A stretch of 64,000 nucleotides of DNA, from positions 620,001 through 684,000 of the forward strand of contig JAEBDY010000001.1 of the NCBI GenBank assembly GCA_049997955.1, in the 5' to 3' direction. The translations under genes were made by a program, and so were the position numbers. Every line of letters begins with the position of its first letter. Positions within the stretch are counted from its first letter, which is position 1. Shown piece after piece: positions 1-9,327 of this stretch. The notes under the pieces are model-generated. The model had not been told where the DNA came from. It ran no database searches and saw only the letters and a program-made list of their open reading frames with translations. Source of the DNA: Umezawaea sp049997955. GTDB lineage: Bacteria > Actinomycetota > Actinomycetes > Mycobacteriales > Pseudonocardiaceae.

Positions 1-1293
1 CAGGGCGTCCAGGAGGGTCTTGTCCGCCGCCTTGAGGGTGGCGGCCAGGTCGCAGGCCAGCACGGCGGCCGAGATGCCGTCCTTGTCGGTGACCGAATCC
101 GGGTCGACGCAGTGGCCCAGGGCCTCCTCGTACGCGTAGACCAGGCCCTCGCCCGCGCGGACCAGCCACTTGAAGCCGGTCAGGGTCTCCGCGTACCTGG
201 CACCCTGCGCCTCGGCGATCTCGCCCAGCAGCGACGACGACACGATCGTGGTCGCTACCAACGGGTCCGGGTGGGCGGTCCGGTCCAGTGTGGACAGCAC
301 CAGGGAGCCGAGCAGCACCCCCGTCTCGTCGCCGCGCAGCATCCGCCACGTGCCGTCCCTGCCGCGCACGCCCAGCGCGCAGCGGTCCGCGTCCGGGTCC
401 AGTGCGATGGCCAGGTCGGCGTTCTCCGCCGCCGCCAGCGCCAGCAGCTCGTCGGCCGCGCCGGGCTCCTCCGGGTTCGGGAACGCCACCGTGGGGAAGT
501 CCGGGTCCGGAACGGCCTGGTTCCGCACGACGCGCACGTCGGTGAAACCGGCGCGCCGCAACGCTTCCACGGCCGTCTGACCGCCGACACCGTGCATCGG
601 GGTCAACGCCACCCGCAGGTCGCGAGCGGTGCCGTGCGGCAGGGTCGCGACGCGTTCCAGGTACTCGTCCACCTCGGCGTCCGAGACCTGCTGCCAGTCG
701 GTCGACGTCGGCACTGACACGGCGGCGGGCACGCGGGCCACGGCCGCCTCGATCTCGCGGTCCGCCGGGGGCACGATCTGGCCGCCGCCCGCCAGGTACA
801 GCTTGTAGCCGTTGTCGGCGGGCGGGTTGTGCGACGCGGTGATCTGCACGCCGGCCACGGCGTCGTGCTTGCGGACCAGGAACGCCAGCACGGGCGTCGG
901 CAGCGGGCGGGGCAGGACGCGGACGGTGAAGCCCGCGGCGGCCAGCACACCCGCCGCTGCCTGGCAGAAGTCCTCCGAGCCGTGGCGGGCGTCGCGGCCG
1001 ACGAACACGGTGCCGGTGTGGCCGTTCGCGCGCAGCCAGTCCGCCAGACCCGCCGTGGTGCGGACGACGACGGCGCGGTTCATCCCGTTCGGACCCGCCC
1101 GGACCGGGCCGCGCAGGCCTGCCGTGCCGAACGTGAGCGGCCCGACCATGCGGTCGGCCAGGTCCTCCGCCGCTCCCGGCGCTCCGCCCATGGCCTGCGC
1201 CAGCACCCCCTGGAGTTCCGCGCGGGCCGCGGGGTCCGGGTCGTCGGCGATCCAGCGGAACGCGGCGTCGCGCAGGGCGGGGGACAGGCTCAT
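1..1293 (-). CDS. pmmB: Phospho-sugar mutase (phosphomannomutase/phosphoglucomutase family), C-terminus cut by window edge
   Basis: This enzyme family moves phosphate between C1 and C6 of hexose phosphates, supplying mannose-1-P or glucose-1-P for glycan synthesis in the cytoplasm. The 431 visible residues include the phosphoserine loop TASHNP (Ser near residue 154) and the metal-binding loop DPDADR near residue 300, both intact. Family members are about 540-560 residues, so roughly the last fifth (phosphate-binding domain) lies before base 1. The ATG start at 1293-1291 overlaps the TGA of the upstream purine nucleoside phosphorylase gene (ATGA), implying translational coupling. The same gene pair (deoD-pmmB) is adjacent in M. 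tuberculosis. Substrate preference cannot be told from sequence; a phosphopentomutase-like role in nucleoside salvage would also suit the neighbour. Confidence 0.92.
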   Translation of the reverse strand, partial: MSLSPALRDAAFRWIADDPDPAARAELQGVLAQAMGGAPGAAEDLADRMVGPLTFGTAGLRGPVRAGPNGMNRAVVVRTTAGLADWLRANGHTGTVFVGRDARHGSEDFCQAAAGVLAAAGFTVRVLPRPLPTPVLAFLVRKHDAVAGVQITASHNPPADNGYKLYLAGGGQIVPPADREIEAAVARVPAAVSVPTSTDWQQVSDAEVDEYLERVATLPHGTARDLRVALTPMHGVGGQTAVEALRRAGFTDVRVVRNQAVPDPDFPTVAFPNPEEPGAADELLALAAAENADLAIALDPDADRCALGVRGRDGTWRMLRGDETGVLLGSLVLSTLDRTAHPDPLVATTIVSSSLLGEIAEAQGARYAETLTGFKWLVRAGEGLVYAYEEALGHCVDPDSVTDKDGISAAVLACDLAATLKAADKTLLDAL

Positions 1294-2105
1294 GCCCTGG
1301 CCACCAGCTCGCGCAGCAGCCCGCCCATGCGGGACGCGGCGGCGGCGCCCGCCTCCAGCACCTCCTGGTGGTTCAGCGGCTGGCCGGTGATGCCCGCGGC
1401 CAGGTTCGTCACCAGCGACAGGCCGAACACCTCCACGCCCTCGGCGCGGGCCGCGATGGCCTCCAGCACGGTCGACATGCCGACCAGGTCGGCGCCCATC
1501 GTGCGCAGCATCCGGATCTCGGCGGGCGTCTCGAAGTGCGGGCCCGGCAGGCCCGCGTACACGCCCTCCTCCAGCGAGGGGTCGATCTCCAGCGCGACGG
1601 CGCGCAGCCGCGGCGAGTACAGGTCGGTCAGGTCCACGAACCGGGCGCCCACCAGCGGTGACGACGCGGTCAGGTTCAGGTGGTCGCTGATCAGCACGGG
1701 CTGGCCGACGGTCATGCCCTGGCGCAGGCCGCCCGCGGCGTTGGTCAGCACGACGGTGCGCGCGCCCGCGGCGGCGATGGTGCGCACGCCGTGCACGACC
1801 TTCGCGATGCCCTTGCCCTCGTAGCCGTGCGTGCGACCCAGCATGACCAGCACGTTCTTGTCGCCGACCGGCACCGAGCGGATCGTGCCGCCGTGGCCGA
1901 CGGCCGTGGGGGCGTCGAAGCCCGGCAGGTCGCCGATCGGGACCTCCGCGGCGGGCTCGCCGATCAGGTCGGCGGCCGGGCGCCAGCCCGAGCCGAGCAC
2001 CACGGCGACGTCGTGCTTCGCCACTCCGGTGCGGTTCGCCAGCTCCTCGGCGGCCTCGGTGGCCAGCGCGTCCAGAGCGTTCTTCTCGTCGTTTTTCCCG
2101 GTCAC
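1290..2105 (-). CDS. punA: Purine nucleoside phosphorylase (trimeric type)
   Basis: It cleaves purine (deoxy)nucleosides with phosphate to free base and (deoxy)ribose-1-phosphate in the salvage pathway. The 271-residue product has the expected length for the low-molecular-weight trimeric class, with an early glycine loop (VVLGSGW), the GRTHGYEG segment, LTNAAGGL, and PGPHFETPAEIRML in the purine-binding half. GTG at 2105 is preferred because a -10-like TACGCT lies at 2117-2112, six bases before it, and there is no Shine-Dalgarno, so the message looks leaderless. The 3' end overlaps the phospho-sugar mutase start by four bases. The kinase gene upstream on the same strand ends 19 bases before the start. 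Confidence 0.95.
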   Translation of the reverse strand: MTGKNDEKNALDALATEAAEELANRTGVAKHDVAVVLGSGWRPAADLIGEPAAEVPIGDLPGFDAPTAVGHGGTIRSVPVGDKNVLVMLGRTHGYEGKGIAKVVHGVRTIAAAGARTVVLTNAAGGLRQGMTVGQPVLISDHLNLTASSPLVGARFVDLTDLYSPRLRAVALEIDPSLEEGVYAGLPGPHFETPAEIRMLRTMGADLVGMSTVLEAIAARAEGVEVFGLSLVTNLAAGITGQPLNHQEVLEAGAAAASRMGGLLRELVARA

Positions 2106-2124
2106 CGCGTGAGCGTAACCGCGG

Positions 2125-3885
2125 TCAGCCCGCCGCGGAGAACGTGCCGACGATGGGGTCGAACAGCTGGGCGCGGCCGGTCTCCTCCTGGTCGGTGGGG
2201 AACACCACCTCGACCACCCACAGGTCCTCGCCGTGCGGCAGGACGCGGGAGAACCGCGATCGCCGCAGGTCGGCGCCCGCCTGCTCGGCCGACCTCGCGA
2301 GCGGGAGGCCGGGCTCCACGGTCCGGTAGCTGAACTGGAGGGTCGTGTCGAACTCGTTGCCCGGCACGTCCGGCAGGTCGGCGAGCGCCTCGGAGAAGTA
2401 CCGGCCCTCCGGCCAGCGCGACCGGACGAGCGCCAGGTAGTTCTCGGTCCGCCACTTCGGGTAGTAGCCGCCGAACCGCTGCACGGCTGCCTCGTACAGG
2501 CCGTTGGGCGCGACCAGGTGGACGACCGTGCTGGCGGGCAGGTCCTCGTTGGTGCGCTGCTCCACGAACGTCGTCCAGTCCGCGCCGACGCCGATGGTGA
2601 ACTCCGCGCCCTGGTCGCCGTTGGCGGACGCCGCCGACGCGGTCCTGGGCACCAGTTGGAGGGTGGACTCGATGGCGGGCACGCTCGGCGCGCTCGTCCG
2701 GACCGGCGGCAGCAGCGGAGCGCCCGCGACGAGCCGGGTCACCGCGAACCCGCCAACGCCCGCCACGGCGAAGACCAGCAGCGACGTCACGACGAGCAGC
2801 GCGGTCGCCACCGGGCCGCGGGACGCGCGCAGCGACCGGGCGGGCGCGGTCGACCGCACGAACGGCAGCGGGCCGGGGTCGGCCGCCAGCGGCGCGTCGT
2901 CCGGGATGACGGGTTTCGGCACGACCACCGGTGGCCGGACGGCGGCGCGGATCCCGTGGGTCGCGGCGGGGGCCCGGTCGGGTGTGGGCTGGTCTGCCGG
3001 GAACAGGTCGTCGCCCGGATCGGCCATCAGCGGCCGGACCAGCCTGCGGACCTCGGCGAGCCCCATCCGCTCGTCCGGCCGCTTGACCATCAGGCCCGCG
3101 ATCACCGGGGCCAGCTCGTCAGCGCCGACCGGTGGCGGCACGTCGGCGTGCACGACCGCGTTGATGGTGCGCAGCACGTTCGTGCCGTCGTAGGGCGGCT
3201 GGCCGGACATGGCGGCCCACAGCGTCGCGCCGAGGCTCCAGAGGTCCGCGGCGGTGGTCAGGGCACCACCGGAGGCGACCTCGGGCGCGATGAACGACGG
3301 GGTGCCGAGCATGATGCCGCGGCTGGTCATGGTCGCGTCGGCGACGTTGCGCGCGATGCCGAAGTCGGTGAGCTTGATCCGCCCGTCGTCGGCGATCAGG
3401 ACGTTGCCGGGCTTCACGTCGCGGTGCACGATGCCCGCCTTGTGCGCGGAGTCGAGCGCGGCGGCCACGGCGTCCGCGACGGCCGCCCCCTGCTCCAGCG
3501 TGAGCGGTCCTCGCAACCGGATGAGGTCGGCGAGGCTGGAGGACGGCACGAGCTCCATCACCACGTACGGGTCACCGTCGAGCTGCACGACGTCGTAGAG
3601 CGTCACCAGGTTGGGGTGCGACAGGCGGGCGGCCGAGCGGGCTTCGCGCATGGTGCGCTCGCGCAGCACCTCGGCCTCGACGTCGGTGGTGCCGGGAGGG
3701 CGCAGCACCTCCTTGACCGCGACGTCGCGGCGCAGGACCTCGTCGTGGGCGGCCCACACGACGCCCATCGATCCCCGGCCGAGCACGTGGCGCAGTCGGT
3801 AGCGCTCCCCGATCAGGCGCTCGGGCTGCTCGGTAACCACGCGGTCATTCTCCACAACTAGGGGTCGAGTAGGGGCATCGGACAC
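2125..3885 (-). CDS. Membrane-anchored Ser/Thr protein kinase (PknB-like)
   Basis: This is a eukaryotic-type (Hanks) kinase of 586 residues. Visible motifs are the glycine loop GRGSMG (about 37-42), the ATP-anchoring Lys in AVKEV (about 58), the catalytic loop HRDVKPGN (154-161), DFGIAR (174-179), GTPSFIAPE (194-202) and DLWSLG. A proline-rich juxtamembrane stretch (about 290-355) leads to one hydrophobic segment (about 359-382). The remaining 200 residues should be extracytoplasmic and resemble no sensor domain I recognise; PASTA repeats are absent. All catalytic residues are present, so it should be active. The GTG start at 3885 lacks an obvious ribosome site. The gene is divergent from mutA; substrates are unknown. 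Confidence 0.93.
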   Translation of the reverse strand: MSDAPTRPLVVENDRVVTEQPERLIGERYRLRHVLGRGSMGVVWAAHDEVLRRDVAVKEVLRPPGTTDVEAEVLRERTMREARSAARLSHPNLVTLYDVVQLDGDPYVVMELVPSSSLADLIRLRGPLTLEQGAAVADAVAAALDSAHKAGIVHRDVKPGNVLIADDGRIKLTDFGIARNVADATMTSRGIMLGTPSFIAPEVASGGALTTAADLWSLGATLWAAMSGQPPYDGTNVLRTINAVVHADVPPPVGADELAPVIAGLMVKRPDERMGLAEVRRLVRPLMADPGDDLFPADQPTPDRAPAATHGIRAAVRPPVVVPKPVIPDDAPLAADPGPLPFVRSTAPARSLRASRGPVATALLVVTSLLVFAVAGVGGFAVTRLVAGAPLLPPVRTSAPSVPAIESTLQLVPRTASAASANGDQGAEFTIGVGADWTTFVEQRTNEDLPASTVVHLVAPNGLYEAAVQRFGGYYPKWRTENYLALVRSRWPEGRYFSEALADLPDVPGNEFDTTLQFSYRTVEPGLPLARSAEQAGADLRRSRFSRVLPHGEDLWVVEVVFPTDQEETGRAQLFDPIVGTFSAAG

Positions 3886-3903
3886 CAGCGCCCCGTGGAA
3901 TGC

Positions 3904-3929
3904 TCACCGCATCGTTCACAGCGGTGAAC
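3904..3929. promoter_or_regulatory. Overlapping inverted repeats between kinase gene and mutA
   Basis: Two inverted repeats overlap in the short divergent intergenic region. TCACCGC (3904-3910) pairs with GCGGTGA (3921-3927), and GTTCAC (3914-3919) pairs with GTGAAC (3924-3929). They lie 45-65 bases ahead of the likely mutA start, where a repressor or activator of the propionate genes could bind. I see no matching regulator in the window; operator function is inference. Confidence 0.35.
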
Positions 3930-3971
3930 CTCACATAGCCGCCCCACTGCATGTCCGCGACACTTCGGAGC

Positions 3972-5792
3972 ATGATGGAACCGTCCGGCGATTTGGCCCT
4001 GGCCGCCGAGTTCCCGACGCCTGACCGAGAACGCTGGCGTGAGCTGGTGGACGGGGTCCTGCGGAAGTCGGGAGCCCCGTTCGAGTCCCTCGTCTCGACA
4101 ACCTACGACGGCATCCCCATCACCCCGTTGTACACGGCGGAGGACGTCGCTCCACCGAGCGGTTTTCCCGGTGTCGCCCCGTACGTGCGCGGCGGGAAGC
4201 CCCACGGCGCGGTGGACGGCGGCTGGCTGGTCCGCCAGCTGCACGCGCACCCCGATCCCGCGGTCGCCAAGAACGCGGTGATGGCCGACCTGCTCAACGG
4301 CGTCGGCTCGCTGTGGCTGAAGGTCGGCTCGGCCGGGCTGCCCGCGACGGCGCTGGACGACGTGCTCGCGGACGTCCACCTCGACCTCGCCCCCGTCGTG
4401 GTCGACGGCGGAGCCGAGTTCACCGAGGCCGGGCGCGCGATGCTGGAGGTGTTCGACGAGCGGCCGCTGCTGCCGAGCGAGGTGCGCGGCAACCTGGGCG
4501 CGGACCCGATCGGCGTGCTGGCCCGCACGGGCGCGGACGCCGACCTCGGCGCGCTGCTCGACCTCGTCGGCCGGTCCCGGAAGTCGTTCCCCGAGCTGCG
4601 CGCGGTCGTCGTGGACGGCCTGCCGTTCCACGAGGCGGGCGGCTCCGACGCGCAGGAGCTGGGCGCCTCGCTCGCCGCTGGCGTCGCCTACCTGCGGGCG
4701 CTCACGGACTCCGGCCTGACCGTCGCGGAGGCCGCGGCTCAGCTGGAGTTCCGCTACGCGGCCAGCGCCGACCAGTTCCTCACCATCGCGAAGTTCCGCG
4801 CCGCCCGCCGCCTGTGGGCGCGCGTCACGGAGGTCGCGGGCGCGACGACCCCGCAGCTCCAGCACGCGGTGACGTCCACGGCGATGATGACCCGCCGCGA
4901 CCCGTGGGTGAACATGCTGCGCACCACCATCGCCTGCTTCGGCGCCGGGCTCGGCGGGGCGGACGCGGTGACCGTGCTGCCGTTCGACGCCGCCATCGGC
5001 CTGCCGGACGACTTCGCCCGGCGCGTCGCGCGCAACACCCAGTCCGTGCTGCTGGAGGAGTCGCGGCTCGCGGGCGTGATCGACCCGGCGGGCGGCTCCT
5101 GGTACGTGGAGCGGCTGACCGACGACCTGGCGCACGCCGCGTGGGCGTGGTTCCAGGAGGTCGAGCGCTCGGGCGGGATCGTGGCCGCGCTGCGGTCCGG
5201 TCTCGTCGCCGACCGGCTGGCCGCGACGTGGGCGGCCCGGTCGGCGAACCTGGCCGACCGCACCGACGCCATCACCGGCGTGAGCGAGTTCCCGGACCTG
5301 GCCGAGAAGCCGGTCGCGCGGGCGGCAGCACCCGCCGCCCCGACCGGCGGTCTGCCGACGGTCCGGTACGCGCAGGCGTACGAGTCGCTGCGCGACCGCT
5401 CCGACGCGCACCTGGCGGCGCACGGGACCCGGCCGGCGGTCTTCCTCGCCACGCTCGGCCCCGTCGCGGCGCACACCGCACGGGCGTCGTTCGCGGCGAA
5501 CCTGTTGCAGGCGGGCGGGATCGACACGCCGAACGCGGGACCGACGAAGACGGTCGAGGACGTGGTCGCGAGGTTCCGCGAGAGCGGTGCGCGGATCGCG
5601 TGCCTGTGCGGGAGCGAGACCAGCTACGGCGAACTCGCCGTGCCGGTCGCCGACGCGCTGCGCGCGGCGGGCGCCGAGCGGATCCTGTTGGCGGGCAAGA
5701 AGTCCGACGCCGAGATCGACGAGTTCGTCTTCACCGGTTGTCCGGCGCTGGACGTGCTGGACCACACCTTCGCGGCCCTGGAGGTGGCGTGA
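3972..5792 (+). CDS. mutA: Methylmalonyl-CoA mutase small (beta) subunit
   Basis: This is the non-catalytic partner of MutB in the B12-dependent mutase that interconverts (R)-methylmalonyl-CoA and succinyl-CoA. An N-terminal TIM-barrel-like region (start PLYTAEDV, IAPY-equivalent GVAPYVRGG) is followed by a degenerate cobalamin-binding-like domain (about 470-600) that lacks the DxHxxG cobalt-ligand motif, as expected for this subunit. An in-frame ATG lies at 3951, but similarity begins at SGDLALAAEF and a GGAG at 3967-3970 precedes the tandem ATGATG at 3972-3977, so a start in that pair is preferred. The TGA overlaps the mutB ATG by one base. Codon use is the same high-GC3 pattern as neighbouring core genes. 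Confidence 0.93.
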   Translation: MMEPSGDLALAAEFPTPDRERWRELVDGVLRKSGAPFESLVSTTYDGIPITPLYTAEDVAPPSGFPGVAPYVRGGKPHGAVDGGWLVRQLHAHPDPAVAKNAVMADLLNGVGSLWLKVGSAGLPATALDDVLADVHLDLAPVVVDGGAEFTEAGRAMLEVFDERPLLPSEVRGNLGADPIGVLARTGADADLGALLDLVGRSRKSFPELRAVVVDGLPFHEAGGSDAQELGASLAAGVAYLRALTDSGLTVAEAAAQLEFRYAASADQFLTIAKFRAARRLWARVTEVAGATTPQLQHAVTSTAMMTRRDPWVNMLRTTIACFGAGLGGADAVTVLPFDAAIGLPDDFARRVARNTQSVLLEESRLAGVIDPAGGSWYVERLTDDLAHAAWAWFQEVERSGGIVAALRSGLVADRLAATWAARSANLADRTDAITGVSEFPDLAEKPVARAAAPAAPTGGLPTVRYAQAYESLRDRSDAHLAAHGTRPAVFLATLGPVAAHTARASFAANLLQAGGIDTPNAGPTKTVEDVVARFRESGARIACLCGSETSYGELAVPVADALRAAGAERILLAGKKSDAEIDEFVFTGCPALDVLDHTFAALEVA

Positions 5793-7963
5793 TGATCCCG
5801 AACTTCGCCGACGTCCCGCTCGGAGACCCGGCCGAGTCCACAGTGGACGAGTGGCAGCGGGTGCTGCACGAGACCACGGGCAAGGGCGCGGACGCGCTCA
5901 TGTGGGAGACGCCGGAGGGCATCGGGGTCAAGCCGGTGTACACCGCCGCCGACACCGAGGGCCTCGACTTCCTCGCCACCTACCCCGGCATCGCGCCGTA
6001 CCTGCGCGGGCCGTACCCGACGATGTACGTCAACCAGCCGTGGACGATCCGGCAGTACGCCGGGTTCTCCACCGCCGAGGAGTCGAACGCCTTCTACCGC
6101 CGCAACCTCGCGGCCGGGCAGAAGGGCCTGTCCGTCGCGTTCGACCTGGCGACCCACCGCGGCTACGACTCCGACCACCCGCGCGTCGCGGGCGACGTCG
6201 GCATGGCGGGCGTGGCGATCGACTCGATCTACGACATGCGCCAGCTGTTCGACGGCATCCCGCTGGACAGGATGAGCGTGTCGATGACCATGAACGGCGC
6301 CGTGCTGCCGGTGCTGGCGCTCTACGTCGTCGCGGCCGAGGAGCAGGGTGTCGCCCCCGAACAGCTCGCGGGGACCATCCAGAACGACATCCTCAAGGAG
6401 TTCATGGTCCGCAACACCTACATCTACCCGCCCGCGAAGTCGATGCGGATCATCTCCGACATCTTCTCCTACACCTCGCAGCGGATGCCGAAGTACAACT
6501 CCATCTCCATCTCCGGCTACCACATGCAGGAGGCCGGGGCGACCGCCGACCTGGAGCTGGCGTACACCCTCGCCGACGGCGTGGAGTACCTGCGCGCGGG
6601 CCGGGAAGCCGGGCTGGACATCGACGCGTTCGCGCCGCGGCTGTCGTTCTTCTGGGCCGTGGGCATGAACTTCTTCATGGAGGTCGCGAAGCTCCGCGCC
6701 GCCAGGCTGCTGTGGGCCAAGCTGGTCAAGGGCTTCGACCCGAAGTCGCCGAAGTCGCTGTCGCTGCGCACCCACTGCCAGACGTCGGGGTGGTCGCTGA
6801 CCGCGCAGGACGTGTTCAACAACGTTCCCCGCACCTGCGTCGAGGCGATGGCCGCGACGCAGGGGCACACGCAGTCGTTGCACACCAACGCGTTGGACGA
6901 GGCCCTCGCGCTGCCGACGGACTTCTCCGCGCGCATCGCCCGCAACACGCAGCTGTTCCTCCAGCAGGAGTCCGGCACCACCCGGGTGATCGACCCGTGG
7001 GGCGGCAGCGCGTTCGTGGAACGGCTCACGAACGACCTGGCGCACCGCGCGTGGGGCCACATCACCGAGGTCGAGGCCGCGGGCGGCATGGCGAAGGCGA
7101 TCGAGGCGGGCATCCCGAAGCTGCGCATCGAGGAGGCCGCGGCGCGCACCCAGGCGCGGATCGACTCCGGGCGGCAGCCGGTGATCGGCGTGAACAAGTA
7201 CCAGGTCGAGTTCGACGAGAAGATCGACGTGCTCAAGGTCGACAACGCGGGCGTGCGGGCGCAGCAGCTGGAGAAGCTGCGGCGGCTGCGCGAGGAGCGC
7301 GACTCCGGCGCCGTCGAGTCGGCGTTGGACGCGCTGACCAGGGCCGCGGACGGCGAGGGCAACCTGTTCGCGCTGGCGATCGAGGCGGCGCGGGCGAAGG
7401 CCACCGTCGGCGAGATCTCCGAGGCGCTGGGCAAGGTCTGGGGCCGCCACTCGGCGCAGATCCGCACCATCTCCGGTGTGTACCGGGAGGAGTCGGGGTC
7501 CGTGTCCAACGTGGACGCCACCCGCGCGGTGGTGGAGGAGTTCGCCGAGGCGGAGGGACGTCGTCCCCGCATCCTGGTCGCCAAGATGGGGCAGGACGGG
7601 CACGACCGCGGCCAGAAGGTGATCGCGACGGCGTTCGCCGACCTCGGCTTCGACGTCGACGTCGGCCCGCTGTTCCAGACCCCCGGCGAGGTCGCCAGGC
7701 AGGCCGTCGAGGCGGACGTGCACGTGGTCGGCGTGTCGTCGCTGGCCGCGGGGCACCTCACGCTGGTGCCCGCGCTGCGCGACGAGCTGGCGGGGCTGGG
7801 CCGCGACGACATCATGATCGTGGTCGGCGGCGTGATCCCGGCGCAGGACTTCGACGCGCTCCACGAGGCCGGGGCGGCGGCGATCTTCCCGCCGGGCACG
7901 GTGATCGCGGACGCGGCGGGCGACCTGCTCGGCAAGCTGTCCGCCCAGCTCGGCCATGCCTAG
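5792..7963 (+). CDS. mutB: Methylmalonyl-CoA mutase large (alpha) catalytic subunit
   Basis: This catalytic subunit binds substrate and adenosylcobalamin. The 723-residue product matches the usual length. The substrate-barrel half contains IAPYLRGPYPTMY and SISGYHMQEAGA, and the C-terminal B12 domain has the cobalt-ligand motif DGHDRG at about residues 602-607, followed by GVSSLAAGH. ATG at 5792 starts within the mutA stop (TGATG). A long open frame continues upstream of this ATG only because it is a shadow of mutA. The gene is followed by meaB with an eight-base overlap, so mutA-mutB-meaB is one operon. It uses methylmalonyl-CoA produced by the carboxylase subunits encoded at 26 kb and 34-35.6 kb; the needed epimerase is not in this window. 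Confidence 0.97.
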   Translation: MIPNFADVPLGDPAESTVDEWQRVLHETTGKGADALMWETPEGIGVKPVYTAADTEGLDFLATYPGIAPYLRGPYPTMYVNQPWTIRQYAGFSTAEESNAFYRRNLAAGQKGLSVAFDLATHRGYDSDHPRVAGDVGMAGVAIDSIYDMRQLFDGIPLDRMSVSMTMNGAVLPVLALYVVAAEEQGVAPEQLAGTIQNDILKEFMVRNTYIYPPAKSMRIISDIFSYTSQRMPKYNSISISGYHMQEAGATADLELAYTLADGVEYLRAGREAGLDIDAFAPRLSFFWAVGMNFFMEVAKLRAARLLWAKLVKGFDPKSPKSLSLRTHCQTSGWSLTAQDVFNNVPRTCVEAMAATQGHTQSLHTNALDEALALPTDFSARIARNTQLFLQQESGTTRVIDPWGGSAFVERLTNDLAHRAWGHITEVEAAGGMAKAIEAGIPKLRIEEAAARTQARIDSGRQPVIGVNKYQVEFDEKIDVLKVDNAGVRAQQLEKLRRLREERDSGAVESALDALTRAADGEGNLFALAIEAARAKATVGEISEALGKVWGRHSAQIRTISGVYREESGSVSNVDATRAVVEEFAEAEGRRPRILVAKMGQDGHDRGQKVIATAFADLGFDVDVGPLFQTPGEVARQAVEADVHVVGVSSLAAGHLTLVPALRDELAGLGRDDIMIVVGGVIPAQDFDALHEAGAAAIFPPGTVIADAAGDLLGKLSAQLGHA

Positions 7964-8942
7964 GGCCGTCGACGTCGGCGCGTACGCGAAGGGCGTGCTC
8001 GCCGGTGACCGCGGCACGCTGGCCCGCGCGATCACGCTGGTCGAGTCCACGCGGGCCGACCACCGCGCGGCGGCGCAGGAGCTGCTGGTCGAGCTGCTGC
8101 CGCACGCGGGCGGCGCGCGCCGGGTCGGCGTCACCGGCGTTCCCGGTGTCGGCAAGTCGACGTTCATCGACGCGCTGGGCACGAAGCTGACCGCGGCCGG
8201 GCACCGGGTCGCCGTCCTGGCCGTCGACCCGTCGTCGACCCGGACGGGCGGCAGCATCCTCGGCGACAAGACCCGCATGGCCCGGCTGTCCGTCGACCCG
8301 GCCGCCTACATCCGGCCGTCGCCGACGTCCGGGACGCTCGGCGGCGTGGCGCAGGCGACCAGGGAGACCATCGTCCTGGTCGAGGCCGCGGGCCACGACG
8401 TCGTCCTGGTCGAGACGGTGGGCGTCGGGCAGTCCGAGGTGGCCGTCGCGAACATGACCGACTGCTCGCTGTTCCTCACCCTCGCGCGGACCGGCGACCA
8501 GCTCCAGGGCATCAAGAAGGGCGTGCTGGAGCTGGCCGACGTGATCGCGGTCAACAAGGCGGACGGCGAGCACGAGCAGGAGGCCAGGAAGGCCGCGCGG
8601 GAACTGGCGGGCGCGCTGCGGCTGCTGCGCCCGGCGGGCGCGCTGTGGCACCCGCCGGTGCTCACGTGCAGCGCGCTGACCGGGACCGGCCTCGACGACG
8701 TGTGGGACCAGGTCGAGAAGCACCGGACCACGCTCACCGAGGCTGGTGAACTCGCCGAGCGGCGCAAGCGCCAGCAGGTCGACTGGACCTGGGCGATGGT
8801 CCGCGACCAGCTCCTCACCAGCCTGCGCTCGCACCCGGAGGTCCGCACGCTGGCGCCCGAGCTCGAACGCCAGGTCCGCGAGGGGGAGTTGACCGCGACT
8901 CTGGCGGCCGAGCGCATCCTTCAGGCGTTCACCACCCGATGA
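7956..8942 (+). CDS. meaB: MeaB/ArgK-family G3E GTPase, methylmalonyl-CoA mutase chaperone
   Basis: MeaB gates cofactor loading and protects or reactivates methylmalonyl-CoA mutase. The 328-residue product has a Walker A motif GVPGVGKST (about residues 61-69), AVDPSSTRTGGSILGDKTRM (switch region), the metal-binding ETVGVGQSE segment and a base-specificity motif NKAD. The ATG at 7956 lies inside mutB and overlaps its last eight bases, typical of tight coupling between the chaperone and its client. The C-terminal helices are present, so the gene is intact. Downstream is a 370-base GC-rich spacer without a recognisable gene. Confidence 0.96.
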   Translation: MPRAVDVGAYAKGVLAGDRGTLARAITLVESTRADHRAAAQELLVELLPHAGGARRVGVTGVPGVGKSTFIDALGTKLTAAGHRVAVLAVDPSSTRTGGSILGDKTRMARLSVDPAAYIRPSPTSGTLGGVAQATRETIVLVEAAGHDVVLVETVGVGQSEVAVANMTDCSLFLTLARTGDQLQGIKKGVLELADVIAVNKADGEHEQEARKAARELAGALRLLRPAGALWHPPVLTCSALTGTGLDDVWDQVEKHRTTLTEAGELAERRKRQQVDWTWAMVRDQLLTSLRSHPEVRTLAPELERQVREGELTATLAAERILQAFTTR

Positions 8943-9327
8943 CCCCGCGAGTCGAACGGCCAAACACCCAGCGTCGCGACCCGGACACCCCGGCGTCGAC
9001 TCCCGCGGTGGCCCGGCCGCGGGGTCGGGGACGTCCCGGCGGGGGACGCGCGGTGCCCGGACGAGGACTCGCGAACGCCCACCCCCGGCGCGAGCCCCCG
9101 GTCGGGCACCGCGGGTCCCCCGCCACCCCCGCTCCGGCTCCCCGAAGTCGTCCACACGGCGATCCGGTTCGAGGTTGGACTCGGCCGCACAGGGAACGCC
9201 TATGTGCGCAAGGGTCGTGCCGGCGGCTCCGAACAGCTGAGAGGAGGGATACAGCGCGTGATTGCACACCTGGTTGAGCGACCACTGACAGTGGTGTCCG
9301 AGACGCGCGGTGACTAGCCTGGTCACC
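8943..9327. other. GC-rich intergenic region with two palindromes before a small membrane-protein gene
   Basis: No convincing coding sequence is present; open frames on both strands are arginine/proline-rich shadows. Two palindromic sites lie near the 3' end: ACCACTG/CAGTGGT around one central base (9281-9295) and GGTGAC-N7-GTCACC (9309-9327). The second encloses TAGCCT (9315-9320), a -10-like hexamer seven bases before ATG 9328, so it may be an operator over a leaderless promoter. Confidence 0.45.

Noticed and set aside
3858..5765. Very long minus-strand frame opposite mutA
   Set aside because: Arg/Ala/Gly/Val-rich translation typical of the antisense of a high-GC gene; no domain, and mutA is certain on the other strand.
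4313..5791. Long open frame continuing upstream of mutB
   Set aside because: It is the shifted-frame shadow of mutA, rich in Arg/Gly/Pro; mutB similarity starts at the ATG at 5792 and the frame before it has no family resemblance.
8921..9285. Minus-strand ORFs in the spacer after meaB
   Set aside because: Pro/Arg/Gly composition, overlapping frames on both strands, no ribosome site and no recognisable domain.
9181..9300. Possible riboswitch before the small membrane protein
   Set aside because: No match to c-di-AMP, TPP or cobalamin consensus that I can identify; only short palindromes are visible.
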